DNA of 41,661 nucleotides from Syntrophorhabdus sp. (GCA_012719415.1 JAAYAK010000053.1:1-41661), one strand, 5' to 3'. Counted from the stretch's first letter, positions 11,060 to 20,645 are shown. Made by a program: numbers and translations. The notes: generated by a model from the sequence alone, not told the origin.

Positions 11060-11710
11060 TCACGAAGTCTCGCGCCCTCCCCGACCGGGGTGGAAAAGCG
11101 CCACACGGGACAACTGCCGGTCATGGAGCCTGGAGAGCAGGATGAGCGCAACGATGGAGCCTACAAGGCACCAGAACATGTCCGTCTGCGTATCCCAGAC
11201 ATAGCCCTGCGTTCCGAGAAAGGCCTCGGTGTCCGTCGGATCGGACAGGGATGCCAGCCACTCTATGATCTCATACAACGCCGAAAAGGCGAGAGGCACG
11301 GCAATTGAAAAACAAGCAAGCCACTTGCCCCGACCGAGCGGGGATGTGCGCACTATGATCTCCCGCGCGTATATCGCCGGCCCGAAACCTTGCATGAAAT
11401 GCCCGATCTTGTCGTAGTTATTCCGTGTCCAGCCGAACCAATCCTCCATCCAGAAGCCGAGCGGCACTTTCGCATAGGAATAGTGGCCCCCGAGCATTAG
11501 TATCATGGCGTGGAGCGCTATTATGGTGTACGCCAGATCGGTCAGCGGGAAACGCCTGTACGTCAACACCATGATGGGTAACCCAATCATGAACGGGGCA
11601 GTCTCAAGGACCCATGTAAGCCAGCTGTCATGGGGGTTGATTCCCGACCAGGCAAAAATGGCAAGGACGATAGCCAGGAGTATCAGGTGGTACTTCTTTG
11701 ATCGGGACAC
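11060..11710 (-). CDS. DUF2238 (YjdF-like) inner-membrane protein
   Basis: 216 residues with about six hydrophobic segments. Typical for the DUF2238/YjdF family are HAMILMLGGHYSYAKVP, the FGWTRNNYDKIGHFMQGFGPA block and ALYEIIEWLA, which place conserved His, Asp and Glu residues in or near membrane segments. The function of the family is unknown. The start is a GTG at 11710 without a good ribosome site. A TATTAT-like box lies a few bases before it, so a leaderless transcript is conceivable. It stands alone between the GapN-like gene and tRNA-Asn. Confidence 0.8.
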   Translation of the reverse strand: MSRSKKYHLILLAIVLAIFAWSGINPHDSWLTWVLETAPFMIGLPIMVLTYRRFPLTDLAYTIIALHAMILMLGGHYSYAKVPLGFWMEDWFGWTRNNYDKIGHFMQGFGPAIYAREIIVRTSPLGRGKWLACFSIAVPLAFSALYEIIEWLASLSDPTDTEAFLGTQGYVWDTQTDMFWCLVGSIVALILLSRLHDRQLSRVALFHPGRGGRETS

Positions 11711-11930
11711 GTCGGTTATAATAATACATCAGGACAAGAAACAGAATACAAAAAACATGGGGGTGGTTCTATTCTGATTCGGAAAGGTTGATATCGATCC
11801 GCAGATCGCTGATCAGACGCTTCTCAGGTTGGACGTGTTACCGATACAGAATTTCCTTATCGTAGGCGAATATAGAACATACAGGATGTACATCGCAAAA
11901 GACCTCTGACCCAGGTTCCGAAAATAGCAG
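11711..11930. other. gene-free stretch with a possible coding remnant
   Basis: Plus-strand frame from 11780 to a TGA near 11910 reads as 43 plausible codons without a start (includes LPIQNFLIVGEY and RMYIAKDL). It has protein-like composition and may be the 3' remnant of a decayed gene; I do not recognise the family. No other signal is seen apart from AT-rich sequence at 11715-11730, next to the YjdF-like gene start. Confidence 0.3.
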
Positions 11931-11937
11931 AAAAAAG

Positions 11938-12011
11938 CTCCCCGGGCAGGACTCGAACCTGCAACCTACTGGTTAACAGCCAGTCGCTACTGCCGATTGA
12001 GCTACCGGGGA
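11938..12011 (-). tRNA. tRNA-Asn (GTT anticodon)
   Basis: A complete cloverleaf can be drawn on the minus strand: acceptor TCCCCGG pairs with CCGGGGA, the D-arm is GCTCAATCGGCAGTAGC, the anticodon stem-loop CTGGCTGTTAACCAG gives GTT, and the T-arm contains GGTTCGAGTCC. Discriminator G. CCA is not encoded; the base run after the discriminator is CTTTTTT (11931-11937), which also serves as a simple terminator. Located downstream of tyrS. Confidence 0.95.
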
Positions 12012-12080
12012 GTGGAATTCACTATCTTCTCGTCAAAGAACATTGATAACAGCACAATCATCTAACGCTATCGAGGGTAA

Positions 12081-12109
12081 AATAAACTACAAATTACCCC
12101 TAATGTCAA
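12081..12109 (-). promoter_or_regulatory. promoter of tRNA-Asn
   Basis: Minus strand TTGACA (12104-12109), 17-nt spacer, TTTATT (12081-12086), just after the tyrS stop. It gives a leader of about 60 nt before the mature tRNA. Confidence 0.55.
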
Positions 12110-12121
12110 GGATTACAGCCA

Positions 12122-13327
12122 TCATTGGAGAACAAGTTTCCCGAACTTCCTCTTCCCAACCTTGATAACAAGCTCGTTTCCCGCCGGAAGGTCTTCCGAA
12201 GACATCTTTTGCCCGTTTATTGTGACCGCGCCCTGTTTGATCATCCGTTTCCCTTCCGAGGTTGAAGGCACGAGTCCCATGTTCACCATGAGCTTGGGAA
12301 GCCATGTACCGGCATTGTACCGGCTCATCGTCACGGTCTCGATTTCCTCGGGTATCTCCTTGTCCCTGAACATCTTCTCGAAGTTCTCATGGGCGACCTC
12401 AGCGGAGGATGCGTCGTGGAAGCGGGTGATGATCTCCTTCGCGAAATCGACCTTTGCCTGTTTCGGGTGGACCGAGCCTGCCGCGATCCCCTTCTTGAGA
12501 GCCTCCAGGGATGCGAGGGGAATATCGCTCAGGAGCTCGTAGTACTTTATCATCAGCTCGTCGGAAATGGACATCAGCTTACCGAACATCTCCTCGGGTG
12601 GCTCGTCGATGCCCACGTAGTTCCCGTAGCTCTTGCTCATTTTGTTGATGCCGTCGGTGCCTTCGAGGAGCGGCACCGTGACGAGGACCTGCGATTCCTG
12701 GCCGTAGGCCTTCTGTATGTCCCTCCCCACGAAAAGGTTGAATATCTGGTCATGGCCGCCAAGCTCGATGTCCGCCTTGAGAGCGACGGAATCGTAGCCC
12801 TGGACGAGGGGATAAAGGAATTCATGGATGCTGATGGGCAGGTTGTTCTGGTAACGGTTCCTGAAGTCCTCCCTCTCCATGATCCGTGCCATCGTGTACT
12901 GGGCGCAGAGCCTGATCATGTCTGCGGCGTTGATCTGTTCGAACCATTCACTGTTGTATCGGACCTCCGTCCTCTCCGGGTCGAGTATCTTGAAGACCTG
13001 CTTCTTGTATGTCTCCGCGTTGACCATGATCTCTTCCTTCGTCAGAGCAGGCCGCGTCTCGCTGCGTCCCGTCGGGTCGCCGATCATCCCCGTGAAATCA
13101 CCGATAAGGAATATGGCGATGTGGCCCAGGTCCTGAAATTGCTTCAGCTTCTGGAGAACCACCGTATGACCGAGATGAAGGTCGGGGGCCGTCGGGTCCA
13201 GGCCAAGCTTGACCCTGAGCGGTTTTCCTTCCTTCTCCGAACGCGCCAGTTTGTCCCTGAGTTCCTTCTCATTGATCAGGTCTACAGCGCCACGCTTGAT
13301 TATTGCCAGTTGTTCTTCGATCCCCAT
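12122..13327 (-). CDS. tyrS: tyrosyl-tRNA synthetase
   Basis: 401 residues, class I aminoacyl-tRNA synthetase. The HIGH motif is HLGH (51-54) within [11 protein letters not shown], the KMSKS motif is intact (229-233), and the C-terminal 65 or so residues are an S4 RNA-binding domain ([20 protein letters not shown]). The [11 protein letters not shown] wording and size fit the TyrZ-like subgroup rather than the E. coli-like TyrS. GGAG six bases before the ATG supports the start. Lies 54 nt downstream of the ymdB-like gene. No T-box leader is seen. Confidence 0.96.
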   Translation of the reverse strand: MGIEEQLAIIKRGAVDLINEKELRDKLARSEKEGKPLRVKLGLDPTAPDLHLGHTVVLQKLKQFQDLGHIAIFLIGDFTGMIGDPTGRSETRPALTKEEIMVNAETYKKQVFKILDPERTEVRYNSEWFEQINAADMIRLCAQYTMARIMEREDFRNRYQNNLPISIHEFLYPLVQGYDSVALKADIELGGHDQIFNLFVGRDIQKAYGQESQVLVTVPLLEGTDGINKMSKSYGNYVGIDEPPEEMFGKLMSISDELMIKYYELLSDIPLASLEALKKGIAAGSVHPKQAKVDFAKEIITRFHDASSAEVAHENFEKMFRDKEIPEEIETVTMSRYNAGTWLPKLMVNMGLVPSTSEGKRMIKQGAVTINGQKMSSEDLPAGNELVIKVGKRKFGKLVLQ

Positions 13328-13381
13328 AACGTCTCCAATACGGTGTTTTCAGAAGATCTGAACTGTGTGACGAACTTCCGG

Positions 13382-14161
13382 TCAGATTACTTTTTCCTTG
13401 ACCCTTTTGATATCAAGGCACCTGTGCCCGTTCCTGTCGATGGTGAGCAGGACCCCCTGGACCTCGACATCGTCCTTTCCTACCTCGAACTTCTGCGGCA
13501 TCTGGGTGTAGAAACGTTCAAGGACCCCCTTTTTGTCCATCCCGATGACAGAATCGGTGGGGCCCGTCATGCCCGCGTCGGTGATGTACCCGGTGCCTCT
13601 CGGCAACACCCTGTCGTCAGCGGTCTGGACGTGCGTGTGGGTGCCCATCAGGGCCGTAACCCTTCCGTCGAGGTACCATCCCATGGCTATCTTCTCCGAT
13701 GTCGCCTCCGCGTGAAAATCGACGATGATCGGCGCATCCGGTCTTTCCATCTCGAGGAACTCCTCCATGGCCCGGAAGGGGCAATCGAGGGAATTCATGA
13801 AGATACGCCCTTCTATGTTGGCGACACATAGCGAGAGGTCGTTCTTCTTCACCACGGTATACCCGAAGCCAGGTGTTCCCCGGGGATAATTGAGGGGACG
13901 GACCACCCTCTTCTCTTCCATGAGGAAGGGGATCACCTCTTTCTTCTTCCAGACATGATTTCCCGTGGTAATTGCGTCAACACCGAGGGAGAGCATCTCC
14001 ACCGCGGTCCTGGTGGTTATCCCTATTCCCCCCGCCAGGTTCTCACCGTTTATCACGACGAAATCCGCGCGGTTCTGCTCGAGGTACCGACCGACAGCCT
14101 TCCGTCCCGGCTTCCCGATCACATCACCCAGGAAAAGTACTGTAAATTGGTCATTTTGCAT
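13382..14161 (-). CDS. ymdB: YmdB-family metallophosphoesterase (TIGR00282)
   Basis: 259 residues. Members hydrolyse 2',3'-cyclic nucleotides and bind two metal ions; in Bacillus YmdB affects biofilm versus motility decisions and is often found next to rny. The metal-site motifs are visible: [12 protein letters not shown] (first Asp), [25 protein letters not shown] and [10 protein letters not shown]. The ATG overlaps the end of rny by 11 nt, indicating translational coupling; no separate ribosome site is visible. The last residues are basic (KRVKEKVI). Confidence 0.93.
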   Translation of the reverse strand: MQNDQFTVLFLGDVIGKPGRKAVGRYLEQNRADFVVINGENLAGGIGITTRTAVEMLSLGVDAITTGNHVWKKKEVIPFLMEEKRVVRPLNYPRGTPGFGYTVVKKNDLSLCVANIEGRIFMNSLDCPFRAMEEFLEMERPDAPIIVDFHAEATSEKIAMGWYLDGRVTALMGTHTHVQTADDRVLPRGTGYITDAGMTGPTDSVIGMDKKGVLERFYTQMPQKFEVGKDDVEVQGVLLTIDRNGHRCLDIKRVKEKVI

Positions 14162-15704
14162 ATTCTATCGAACGTGTTTCCCTGATCACGACCACCTTGA
14201 TCTGGCCCGGATAGGACAGGTCTGTCTCGATCTTCTTCGCGATGTCCTTGGACATCATAATGATGTTCTCGTCACCCACCCTCTCGCTGTTGACGACTAT
14301 GCGTATCTCCCTGCCCGCCTGGATGGCATAGGATTTCTCAACGCCCTGGAAGGTGTTGGCTATCTTTTCGAGTTCCTGGAGCCGCTTGATGTAGGTTTCC
14401 AACATCTCCCTGCGCGCGCCGGGCCTTGCCCCCGAGAGGGCGTCGGCCGCTTGAACGATCACGTCGAGGAGGCTTTTGACCTCAACGTCCTCGTGGTGGG
14501 CCAGAACGGCATGGATGATCTCCTCGCTCTCCCCGTATTTTCTCGCCAGGTCGGCGCCTATCGTGGCATGGGAACCCTCGATCTCGTGGTCGACGGCCTT
14601 CCCGATATCGTGAAGGAGCCCCGCCCTCTTCGCCTCCTTGACGCTCACCTTCAACTCCGAGGCGATGGCGCCACAGATGAAGGCCACCTCGAGGGAATGC
14701 TGGTAGATATTCTGGGCGTAGCTGCTGCGGAACTTGAGCCTCCCCAGGAGCTTGACAAGCTCGGGGTGAACGTTGTGGATCCCGAGGTCGAACACCGCCT
14801 GTTCACCAGCCTCCTTGATCTTCTCCTCCATCTCCTCGGCAACCTTGGAGACGATCTCCTCGATCCGGGCAGGGTGTATCCTGCCGTCGCTTATGAGCTT
14901 CGCTATGGCGATCCTCGCCACCTCTCTCCTCACGGGATTGAAACAGGAAAGGATCACCTCCTCCGGGGTGTCATCGATGATGATATCCACGCCCGTCGCG
15001 GCCTCCAGGGCCCTGATATTCCGGCCTTCACGGCCTATGATCCTGCCCTTCATCTCCTCGTTGGGCAGAGGGACCACGGAAACGGTGTCCTCACCGACGT
15101 ATTCGCCGGCATACCTCTGGATGGCAAAAGCTATGATCTCCTTCGCCTTCTTGTCCGCCTTCTCTCTGGCCTCCTCTTCGATCTTCTTGATCATTTTCAT
15201 CGATTCGAAGCGGGCCTCTTCCTCCATGGCGGTGACGAGCATTTTCTTTGCCTCTTCGGCGGTCATGCCCGATATCTTTTCGAGTTGCTCCTTCGCGCGT
15301 ACCACGAGGGTCTCCTGCTCCCTGATCCTGCCTTCCAGCTGGTTGTGCTTGTTCGACATCTCGCGGTCTTTTCGCGACAGCTCTTCCTCTTTCCTTTCAA
15401 GGGTATCGAGCTTCTTGTCTATGTTGAGTTCCTTCTGCGAAAGCCTGCGCTCGGTGTTCTGCATCTCCACCTTCCGGGCCTTCACCTCCTGTTCGATCTC
15501 GTTGCGGGCCTGAAGGACGACGTCCTTCGCCTGGATGGAAGCCTCCCGTATGACGACATCGGCCTCTTTCTTCGCGTCATCAAGGATCTTCTTTCCGATC
15601 TTGTCGTATTCGCCAACTTTCTTCTGGTGGATAAGCTTGGTAAGAAAAAAGCCGATAAACAGAGCTACAACGAAAGCGATAACGGCTATCACTATTGTAT
15701 TCAA
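14151..15704 (-). CDS. rny: ribonuclease Y
   Basis: 517 residues, standard RNase Y. Domains in order: N-terminal membrane anchor (about 4-22), long coiled coil (about 30-200), KH RNA-binding domain with GREGRNI (224-230), and HD catalytic domain with [10 protein letters not shown] (His365-Asp366) and further metal ligands around HHEDVE. It is the membrane-bound endonuclease that begins mRNA decay in many bacteria without RNase E. The start is TTG at 15704, preceded at 5-6 nt by the strong AGGGGG site; no ATG nearby fits. The family conserves the ending SIEYAK-like tail. ymdB follows with overlap. Confidence 0.96.
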   Translation of the reverse strand: MNTIVIAVIAFVVALFIGFFLTKLIHQKKVGEYDKIGKKILDDAKKEADVVIREASIQAKDVVLQARNEIEQEVKARKVEMQNTERRLSQKELNIDKKLDTLERKEEELSRKDREMSNKHNQLEGRIREQETLVVRAKEQLEKISGMTAEEAKKMLVTAMEEEARFESMKMIKKIEEEAREKADKKAKEIIAFAIQRYAGEYVGEDTVSVVPLPNEEMKGRIIGREGRNIRALEAATGVDIIIDDTPEEVILSCFNPVRREVARIAIAKLISDGRIHPARIEEIVSKVAEEMEEKIKEAGEQAVFDLGIHNVHPELVKLLGRLKFRSSYAQNIYQHSLEVAFICGAIASELKVSVKEAKRAGLLHDIGKAVDHEIEGSHATIGADLARKYGESEEIIHAVLAHHEDVEVKSLLDVIVQAADALSGARPGARREMLETYIKRLQELEKIANTFQGVEKSYAIQAGREIRIVVNSERVGDENIIMMSKDIAKKIETDLSYPGQIKVVVIRETRSIEYAK

Positions 15705-15878
15705 TGGGACCCCCTAATATATCTCAATATTATTAAGGGGGTGCGGTCAAAAGGAAAGAAAGAGGATTAACAATATAGATACAGACCAATGAATATTTAT
15801 ATTGAATACCCCTCCATGACGGCTCGAAGTTTATTTATGTCAAACCTCTGTTTCCTTAAGCATTACCCCTTAAAATTA
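15705..15878. other. leader region between 6S RNA and rny
   Basis: 174 nt, AT-rich, no open frame. On the minus strand it has TTGACA near 15834-15839, but no good -10 box at the right distance, and the strong AGGGGG ribosome site for rny at its end. rny may be transcribed from here or by readthrough of the 6S region. Confidence 0.4.
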
Positions 15879-16047
15879 GCCCCGCAATGCCGTGTAGACG
15901 ATATGTCTTGAACCTCGTGTTCACGTGGGTGTCGTTTTACTGCATCAGGCTTCTCACTCGAGGTGAGCATGCACACCGCAGCAGGGAACGACTCCCTGTG
16001 TTGAGGTGTTGGCTCACAGCCTACCGCCTATCACGAACACCGCAGGG
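15879..16047 (-). ncRNA. ssrS: 6S RNA (RNA polymerase-binding regulatory RNA)
   Basis: Alignment by eye to E. coli 6S RNA. On the minus strand the 5' arm CCCTGCGGTGTTCG pairs with the 3' arm CGGCATTGCGGGG to close the long stem. Between them are the familiar segments TGAGCC, GCATGCTC, GAGAAGCCT, AAAACGACAC, CGTGAACACG and GGTTCAAG. Length about 170 nt, in the family range. A TATAGA box at 16052-16057 is well placed for a start at about 16046. The position right after zapA is the classical ssrS neighbourhood. The 5' end lies inside the last nine codons of zapA. 6S RNA mimics an open promoter and sequesters RNA polymerase holoenzyme in slow growth. Ends are accurate to a few bases only. Confidence 0.85.
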
Positions 16048-16320
16048 AACATCTATATTTTCAATATCTTCGAACTTTTTAATAAGTCGAAGCGTCCTTC
16101 CGTCCACCTTTTCTATCTGCTGCTTCATCTCCAGGTATTCGTCCGCCAGTTCCATCATTGCCATGATGACTGCATTCAGTGTATTGACTATACCGTAGCG
16201 CGTAACAACGCGGTCGATCTTGTCGCCCACAAAGCGGGCATCGCGTTTGATCCTCTCATCATCCTCCCCGACGAAAGTGAAAGGCTGTTTCAGGATGGTC
16301 ACTTCAACCTTCTTCTCCAT
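16021..16320 (-). CDS. zapA: cell division protein ZapA
   Basis: 99 residues, typical ZapA. It binds and bundles FtsZ filaments at the division ring. N-terminal beta segment KVEVTILKQPF, then the FVGDKIDRV region (VA-x-VDxK-like), followed by the dimerising helix LNAVIMAMMELADEYLEMKQQIEKV. The final nine codons plus stop double as the 5' arm of the 6S RNA. It is eight bases downstream of the ZapB-like gene. Confidence 0.9.
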   Translation of the reverse strand: MEKKVEVTILKQPFTFVGEDDERIKRDARFVGDKIDRVVTRYGIVNTLNAVIMAMMELADEYLEMKQQIEKVDGRTLRLIKKFEDIENIDVPCGVRDRR

Positions 16321-16328
16321 GCAGACCC

Positions 16329-16583
16329 CTAAATCTCTACTCTTTCGACCTTTTCGAGTATCTTCTGGACCTTCTCGATGAGTAATTCCCGCTCGCCCCG
16401 GATCTCCGAGATCTTCCCCTGTAGATCTCTGTCATTGCTCTGGAAGGACTCGACCTCAGCTTTCAGCCTCTCGTTCTCTTCCTTGAGGGCTCGATAGCCC
16501 TCGATAAGCCGATCGATCTTTTCTTCCAGTTCTTCTATACGGTTTACGTTAATTACCTCTTTATTTATACTGAAAATTTCCAT
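16329..16583 (-). CDS. ZapB-like coiled-coil cell division protein
   Basis: 84 residues, almost entirely a coiled coil: EELEEKIDRLIEGYRALK then EENERLKAEV, and a second run of charged heptads to the C-terminus. Size, composition and position directly before zapA match the ZapB-like proteins that link ZapA to the nucleoid in proteobacteria. Sequence alone does not prove the function. AGGTAG precedes the ATG. It starts 6 nt after the prfB stop. Confidence 0.7.
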   Translation of the reverse strand: MEIFSINKEVINVNRIEELEEKIDRLIEGYRALKEENERLKAEVESFQSNDRDLQGKISEIRGERELLIEKVQKILEKVERVEI

Positions 16584-16589
16584 ATCTAC

Positions 16590-17709
16590 CTAATTATCCT
16601 TCCTTTTCTGATCGAAAGTCAAGTACAAAAGGTATTCCTTAATAAAAGCATCGATATCCCCGTCAAGCACGGCATCGGCATTATGCTCCTCGTGTTTCGT
16701 CCTGTGATCCTTGATGAGTCTGTAGGGATGGAGAACGTAGGAGCGGATCTGGCTTCCCCAGGCTATGTCCTTCTTTTCCTTGTTCAGGGAATCCATTTTT
16801 TCTTCCTGTTTCTTCTTCTCCAGTTCGTAGATCCTGGACTTGAGGATGGCCATGGCCATCGACTTGTTCTTGTGCTGGGACCGCTCGTTCTGGCATTGAA
16901 CGACAATGCCCGTGGGAATGTGGGTGATCCTTACCGCCGAATCGGTCCTGTTCACGTGCTGGCCCCCAGGGCCGCTCGATCTGTACGTGTCGATGCGCAG
17001 GTCCTCTTCCTTGATATCGACCTGTATATCCTCCGATATCTCGGGATAGGCGTAAACGGAGGCAAAGGACGTGTGACGGCGATTGTTCGCGTCATAGGGA
17101 GATACCCTGACCAGACGGTGAATGCCGTTCTCGCACTTGAGATACCCGTACGCATGTTTGCCCGAAACCAGGAAGGTAACATTCTTCACCCCCGCTTCCT
17201 CCCCGGGCAGGAGGTCGACGACCTGGGTCTCAAAGCCCTTCCTCTCCGCCCACTTCAGGTACATCCTGAAGAGCATCTCAGCCCAATCCTGGGCCTCGGT
17301 GCCTCCCGCCCCGGAGTTGATGAAGATGATGGCGTTGTTGTCATCATTCTCGCCTGAGAGCATCCTCTCGATCTCGTAGGAGCCAAGAGACTCTTCGAGG
17401 GACCTGACACGTTCGACGAGTTCTTCGAGGTCCTTCGAGTCCTCCGTTTCCCGGAGGAAATCGCTGAGTATAAGGATCTCTTCGAGTTCTTCTTCTTTCT
17501 TCTGCCAGTTCCTTATCTCTTCGTCGATCCGGGAACGGTCCCTGAGAATCTTCTGGGCCTTTTCCTGATCGTCCCAGAAGGTGGCCTCGGAGATCTGCCT
17601 GTCGAATTGTGTCAGTGTTTCGTGAAGTTGAGGCAGGTCAAAGATAACCTCTGAGGGAGAGGATGCGCTCCTGAAGCTCGTCTATCTTTCCTTTGAGTTC
17701 GTCTATCAT
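16590..17709 (-). CDS. prfB: peptide chain release factor 2 (programmed +1 frameshift)
   Basis: Translation starts at 17709 (ATGATAGAC, with GGAAGG upstream), runs 23 codons to an in-frame TGA at 17638-17640, and continues in the +1 frame from 17639 to 16590, giving 372 residues. The protein recognises UGA and UAA. GGQ is at 248-250 (SSGPGGQHVNRT) and hydrolyses peptidyl-tRNA. The anticodon-like tripeptide is SPY (203-205), where most RF2 proteins have SPF. The C-terminus QIRSYVLHPY and DGDIDAFI blocks are standard. It is preceded by icd with only 4 nt between, so it belongs to the same transcript as the citrate genes. The internal stop is regulatory, not a mutation. Confidence 0.95.
17631..17655 (-). 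promoter_or_regulatory. RF2 programmed frameshift site
   Basis: Minus strand AGAGGTTATCTTTGAC: a Shine-Dalgarno-like AGAGGT, the slippery CTT codon and the TGA stop in poor context (TGAC). It corresponds to AGGGGGTATCTTTGAC in E. coli. Low RF2 lets the ribosome slip +1 and make more RF2 (autoregulation). Confidence 0.95.
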
Positions 17710-17713
17710 ACAC

Positions 17714-18883
17714 TTACCTTCCCTGTGTCTCCGTGCTTGCCCCTGAAACGGACAGCCTCCTAACGACCGCCTCACCGTATTCCGAACACCTCACGGCCTT
17801 TCCATCCCGGACCTGCCGCGCCAGATCATAGGTCATGATACCCGCCTGTATCGTCTCTTCAACGGCTCGGCGTATCGCTGAGGCCGTCTCGCCCATGCCT
17901 ATGTGGTCGAAAAGCATTGCCCCCGAAAGAATGAAGGACGTGGGGTTGACCATGTCGCGACCCGCATACTTCGGAGCGCTCCCGTGGGTGGGCTCGAATA
18001 TTGCCACGTCGGCACCGATGTTCGCTCCCGGAGCGACACCGAGTCCCCCGATGAGCGCCGCGCAGGCATCGGACAGGTAATCGCCGTTGAGATTCGGACA
18101 CAGGAGGACATCGTAGTCCCCGGGTCTCGCGATGACCTGCATGAACATGTTGTCCGCTATCCTGTCGTTTACGGGTATCTTTCCCGCTGCCCCCTCGGCG
18201 GACAGGTCGTCGAATTCCCGTGCCGTTTCGTAGGCCCATTCACGGAAGGCGCCTTCGGTGTATTTCATGATGTTTCCCTTGTGGACGATGGTGATGCCCC
18301 TGCGGGCGGCCTTTATCGTCCAGTCTATCGCCCACCTGACAAACCGCCGTGTCCCGGCGGGGCTCATGGGCTTTATCCCTATTCCGCTGTCTGGATCCAC
18401 CTCCACGCCCATCACGTTCCGCAGGAAGTCAATGACGGTCTTCGCCTCCGCCGTACCTCCCTTCCATTCTATCCCCCGGTACAGGTCCTCGGTGTTCTCC
18501 CGGAAGATCACCATGTCCACAGCCTGGGGGTTCACAAGAGGGCTCGGCAGACCCTTGAACCAGCGTATCGGCCGCATGCACACATAGAGGTCGAATCTTT
18601 GCCGCAGATAGACGTTGACGCTCCTGAAGCCTCCGCCGACAGGTGTGGTCAGGGGGCCCTTCAAGGCGATCGTGCTTTCCAGGATGGCGTCGACAGTCTC
18701 CTGGGGCAAAAGGACATTCCCGGCATCAAGGGCCTTCAAACCGGCCGTGACAGGGATCCATTCTATTTGCTTCGTACCGCCCGTCGTCTTGAGGACCGCC
18801 TCCTCGAAGACCTCGCGCGAGGCGCTCCAGATGTCCTCGCCCGTTCCGTCACCGGCGATCACAGGTATCCTGATCCTCTCCAT
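17714..18883 (-). CDS. icd: NADP-dependent isocitrate dehydrogenase
   Basis: 389 residues. It oxidatively decarboxylates isocitrate to 2-oxoglutarate. The substrate loop PLTTPVGGGFRSVN contains Ser88, equivalent to the phosphorylated Ser113 of E. coli Icd, with R94 and R104 as partners. The coenzyme region THGSAPKYAG (Y306) and TYDLAR (Y352, R356) keeps the residues that contact the NADP 2'-phosphate in E. coli, so NADP is predicted. HKGNIMKYTEGAF and LNGDYLSD are standard. 3-Isopropylmalate dehydrogenases are shorter and lack GGGxRSxN. The ATG overlaps the stop of the upstream aconitase small subunit gene as TGATG. About 25 residues shorter than E. coli Icd. Confidence 0.92.
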   Translation of the reverse strand: MERIRIPVIAGDGTGEDIWSASREVFEEAVLKTTGGTKQIEWIPVTAGLKALDAGNVLLPQETVDAILESTIALKGPLTTPVGGGFRSVNVYLRQRFDLYVCMRPIRWFKGLPSPLVNPQAVDMVIFRENTEDLYRGIEWKGGTAEAKTVIDFLRNVMGVEVDPDSGIGIKPMSPAGTRRFVRWAIDWTIKAARRGITIVHKGNIMKYTEGAFREWAYETAREFDDLSAEGAAGKIPVNDRIADNMFMQVIARPGDYDVLLCPNLNGDYLSDACAALIGGLGVAPGANIGADVAIFEPTHGSAPKYAGRDMVNPTSFILSGAMLFDHIGMGETASAIRRAVEETIQAGIMTYDLARQVRDGKAVRCSEYGEAVVRRLSVSGASTETQGR

Positions 18884-19380
18884 CAGATGGTGAACCCTCC
18901 GTGCTTTCTTATATAGTGATCGAGACCGCCTTCATCCAGTATGCTCCGCATGATGGCCGGCAGGGGAGCGAACCGCCTCGTTTCACCTTTCGTGATGTTC
19001 GTGAGCAACCCTTCATCGAGGCCGATCTCGAGCGCGTCACCCTGCGTTATGCCGTCGACGGGGCAGATAATGGCCGCGAGACCCACATTGATCGCATTCC
19101 GGTAAAAGATGCGGGCGAATGAAGGGGCCACTATCGCGTCTATACCGGCCATCCTGATGATAAGGGGGGCATGTTCCCTGCTCGACCCCAGGCCGAAATT
19201 CCTTCCCCCGACGATCACGTCGCCCTTCGCTATCCTCTCGGAGAAACCGGGCGCGATGTCGTCAAAAACGTGCTTCTTCAGCTCTTCCAGGTTGGATCGG
19301 AGATGATAGAAGCGCCCGGGGATGATGTGGTCCGTCGAAATATCGTCCCCAAACATCCATGCCTTACCCTTTATGATCAT
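18883..19380 (-). CDS. aconitase-like hydro-lyase, small (swivel) subunit, LeuD type
   Basis: 165 residues, the length of stand-alone LeuD/homoaconitase small subunits. FGDDISTDHIIPGRF at the N-terminus and FGLGSSREHAP, the substrate-contact loop, are diagnostic. With the adjacent large subunit it forms the 4Fe-4S dehydratase. Family members act on isopropylmalate, homocitrate or citrate; the neighbours (citrate synthase before, isocitrate dehydrogenase after) argue for citrate to isocitrate. Start is the ATG at 19380, overlapping the large-subunit stop as TGATG. The stop overlaps the icd start in the same way. The open frame upstream of 19380 is not coding. Confidence 0.85.
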   Translation of the reverse strand: MIIKGKAWMFGDDISTDHIIPGRFYHLRSNLEELKKHVFDDIAPGFSERIAKGDVIVGGRNFGLGSSREHAPLIIRMAGIDAIVAPSFARIFYRNAINVGLAAIICPVDGITQGDALEIGLDEGLLTNITKGETRRFAPLPAIMRSILDEGGLDHYIRKHGGFTI

Positions 19381-20645
19381 CACAGAACCTCTCTCGGATC
19401 GGAGATCCTTCCCGCGAGCGCGCTTGCCGCCGCGGTTGCCGGAGACGCGAGCACAATGCCCGATCCCGGGTTGCCCATCCTGCCCAGAAAGTTCCGATTC
19501 GATGTTGCGACGCATATCTCACCGTTGCCCAGGATACCCTGGTGCAGCCCGATGCAAGGCCCGCAACCGGGGGGCAGGATAGTCGCCCCCGCGTCGAGGA
19601 GCGTCTCCAGAATGCCCTCTCTCAGGGCCGCGCGGTACACGTCCCGTGACGCGGGACCCACGAGGAGGCGCACATTCGGATGTTTCTTGCGGCCGGCAAG
19701 GACCTGTGACGCAACCCGCAGGTCCTCCAGCCTCCCGTTCGTACAGGAACCGATGAAGACCTGGTGCACGGCCATGTCGCGGACCTCGCTGTCATCGACG
19801 GTTCGCGTATTGTCGACGGTATGAGGCAGGCTGACGACGGGCGCCAGCCCGCCGAGGTCCACGTCGAAGACCTTCTCGTACACCGCGTCCCCGTCGGGTG
19901 CGATCTCCACGAAGGCATCTCCCCGCCCCTTTCGGACGAGATAGGCCCGGGTCATCGCGTCGGAAGGGAAAAGCCCGCACTTAGCCCCCGCCTCAACGGC
20001 CATGTTCGAAACCGTCATTCTCTCCTCTATCTCCATGGAACCCACGGCCTCGCCCGAGAACTCCATCGCCTTGTAGGTTGCGCCGTCGGCCCCTATCATG
20101 CCTATGATCCTGAGGATAAGGTCCTTCGGGAACACGCCCTTCGGGAACGACCCGGAAAGACGGAACAGGTAACTCTCAGGCACCCTCATCCAGGTCTTAC
20201 CGAGGCCCATCGCCGTGGCGATATCCGTGGAACCCATGCCTGTCGCGAAGGACGCGAGAGCACCCCCCGTGCACGTGTGCGAGTCGGCCCCCACGAGCAC
20301 CTCACCCGGCACCAGGATACCCTCGGACATAAGCTGGTGGCAGATGCCCTCTCCCACATCGCTCACGTTCGCGCCGAAACGGCCCGCGAACTCCTTTATC
20401 ATCATGTGGTCGTTGGAGAGCTCCATCCTGGGGCTCGGTGATGCGTGGTCGATGAAGAAGGTGACCCTCGATCCGTCGAAGAGCCTGTCAAAGCCCATGT
20501 CCGCGAATTTCCTGATCGCGAGGGGCGCCGTTCCGTCCTGAAGGAGTATCCTGTCGACATTGACGACAACGTAGTTCCCCTGAACCGTGTCACCACCGAC
20601 GTTTCTGCCGAGTATCTTTTCAGCCAGCGTCCTGCCCTTCACCAT
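19380..20645 (-). CDS. aconitase-like hydro-lyase, large subunit, LeuC type
   Basis: 421 residues. 4Fe-4S ligands are C301 (GSCTNGR), C361 and C364 (GCGPCIG). Other family signatures: [20 protein letters not shown], and [10 protein letters not shown] near the C-terminus. This is the two-subunit 3-isopropylmalate dehydratase/homoaconitase class, not the single-chain AcnA/AcnB. Here it most likely works as aconitase, since it sits between a Re-citrate synthase and Icd, and no leuA, leuB or lysine (AAA) genes are in the window. That assignment is inferred from context. The ATG at 20645 overlaps the synthase stop (TGATG). Confidence 0.85.
   Translation of the reverse strand: MVKGRTLAEKILGRNVGGDTVQGNYVVVNVDRILLQDGTAPLAIRKFADMGFDRLFDGSRVTFFIDHASPSPRMELSNDHMMIKEFAGRFGANVSDVGEGICHQLMSEGILVPGEVLVGADSHTCTGGALASFATGMGSTDIATAMGLGKTWMRVPESYLFRLSGSFPKGVFPKDLILRIIGMIGADGATYKAMEFSGEAVGSMEIEERMTVSNMAVEAGAKCGLFPSDAMTRAYLVRKGRGDAFVEIAPDGDAVYEKVFDVDLGGLAPVVSLPHTVDNTRTVDDSEVRDMAVHQVFIGSCTNGRLEDLRVASQVLAGRKKHPNVRLLVGPASRDVYRAALREGILETLLDAGATILPPGCGPCIGLHQGILGNGEICVATSNRNFLGRMGNPGSGIVLASPATAAASALAGRISDPREVL

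Noticed and set aside
17638-17640. In-frame stop early in prfB as sign of a pseudogene
   Set aside because: It is the conserved programmed +1 frameshift of RF2 (CTT TGA C with an upstream SD-like sequence), and both parts join into a full-length protein.
17714-20645. leuC-leuD-leuB leucine biosynthesis or the alpha-aminoadipate lysine pathway
   Set aside because: The dehydrogenase has isocitrate dehydrogenase signatures (GGGFRSVN and NADP residues), and the upstream synthase fits the Re-citrate group, so the oxidative citrate branch is more likely.
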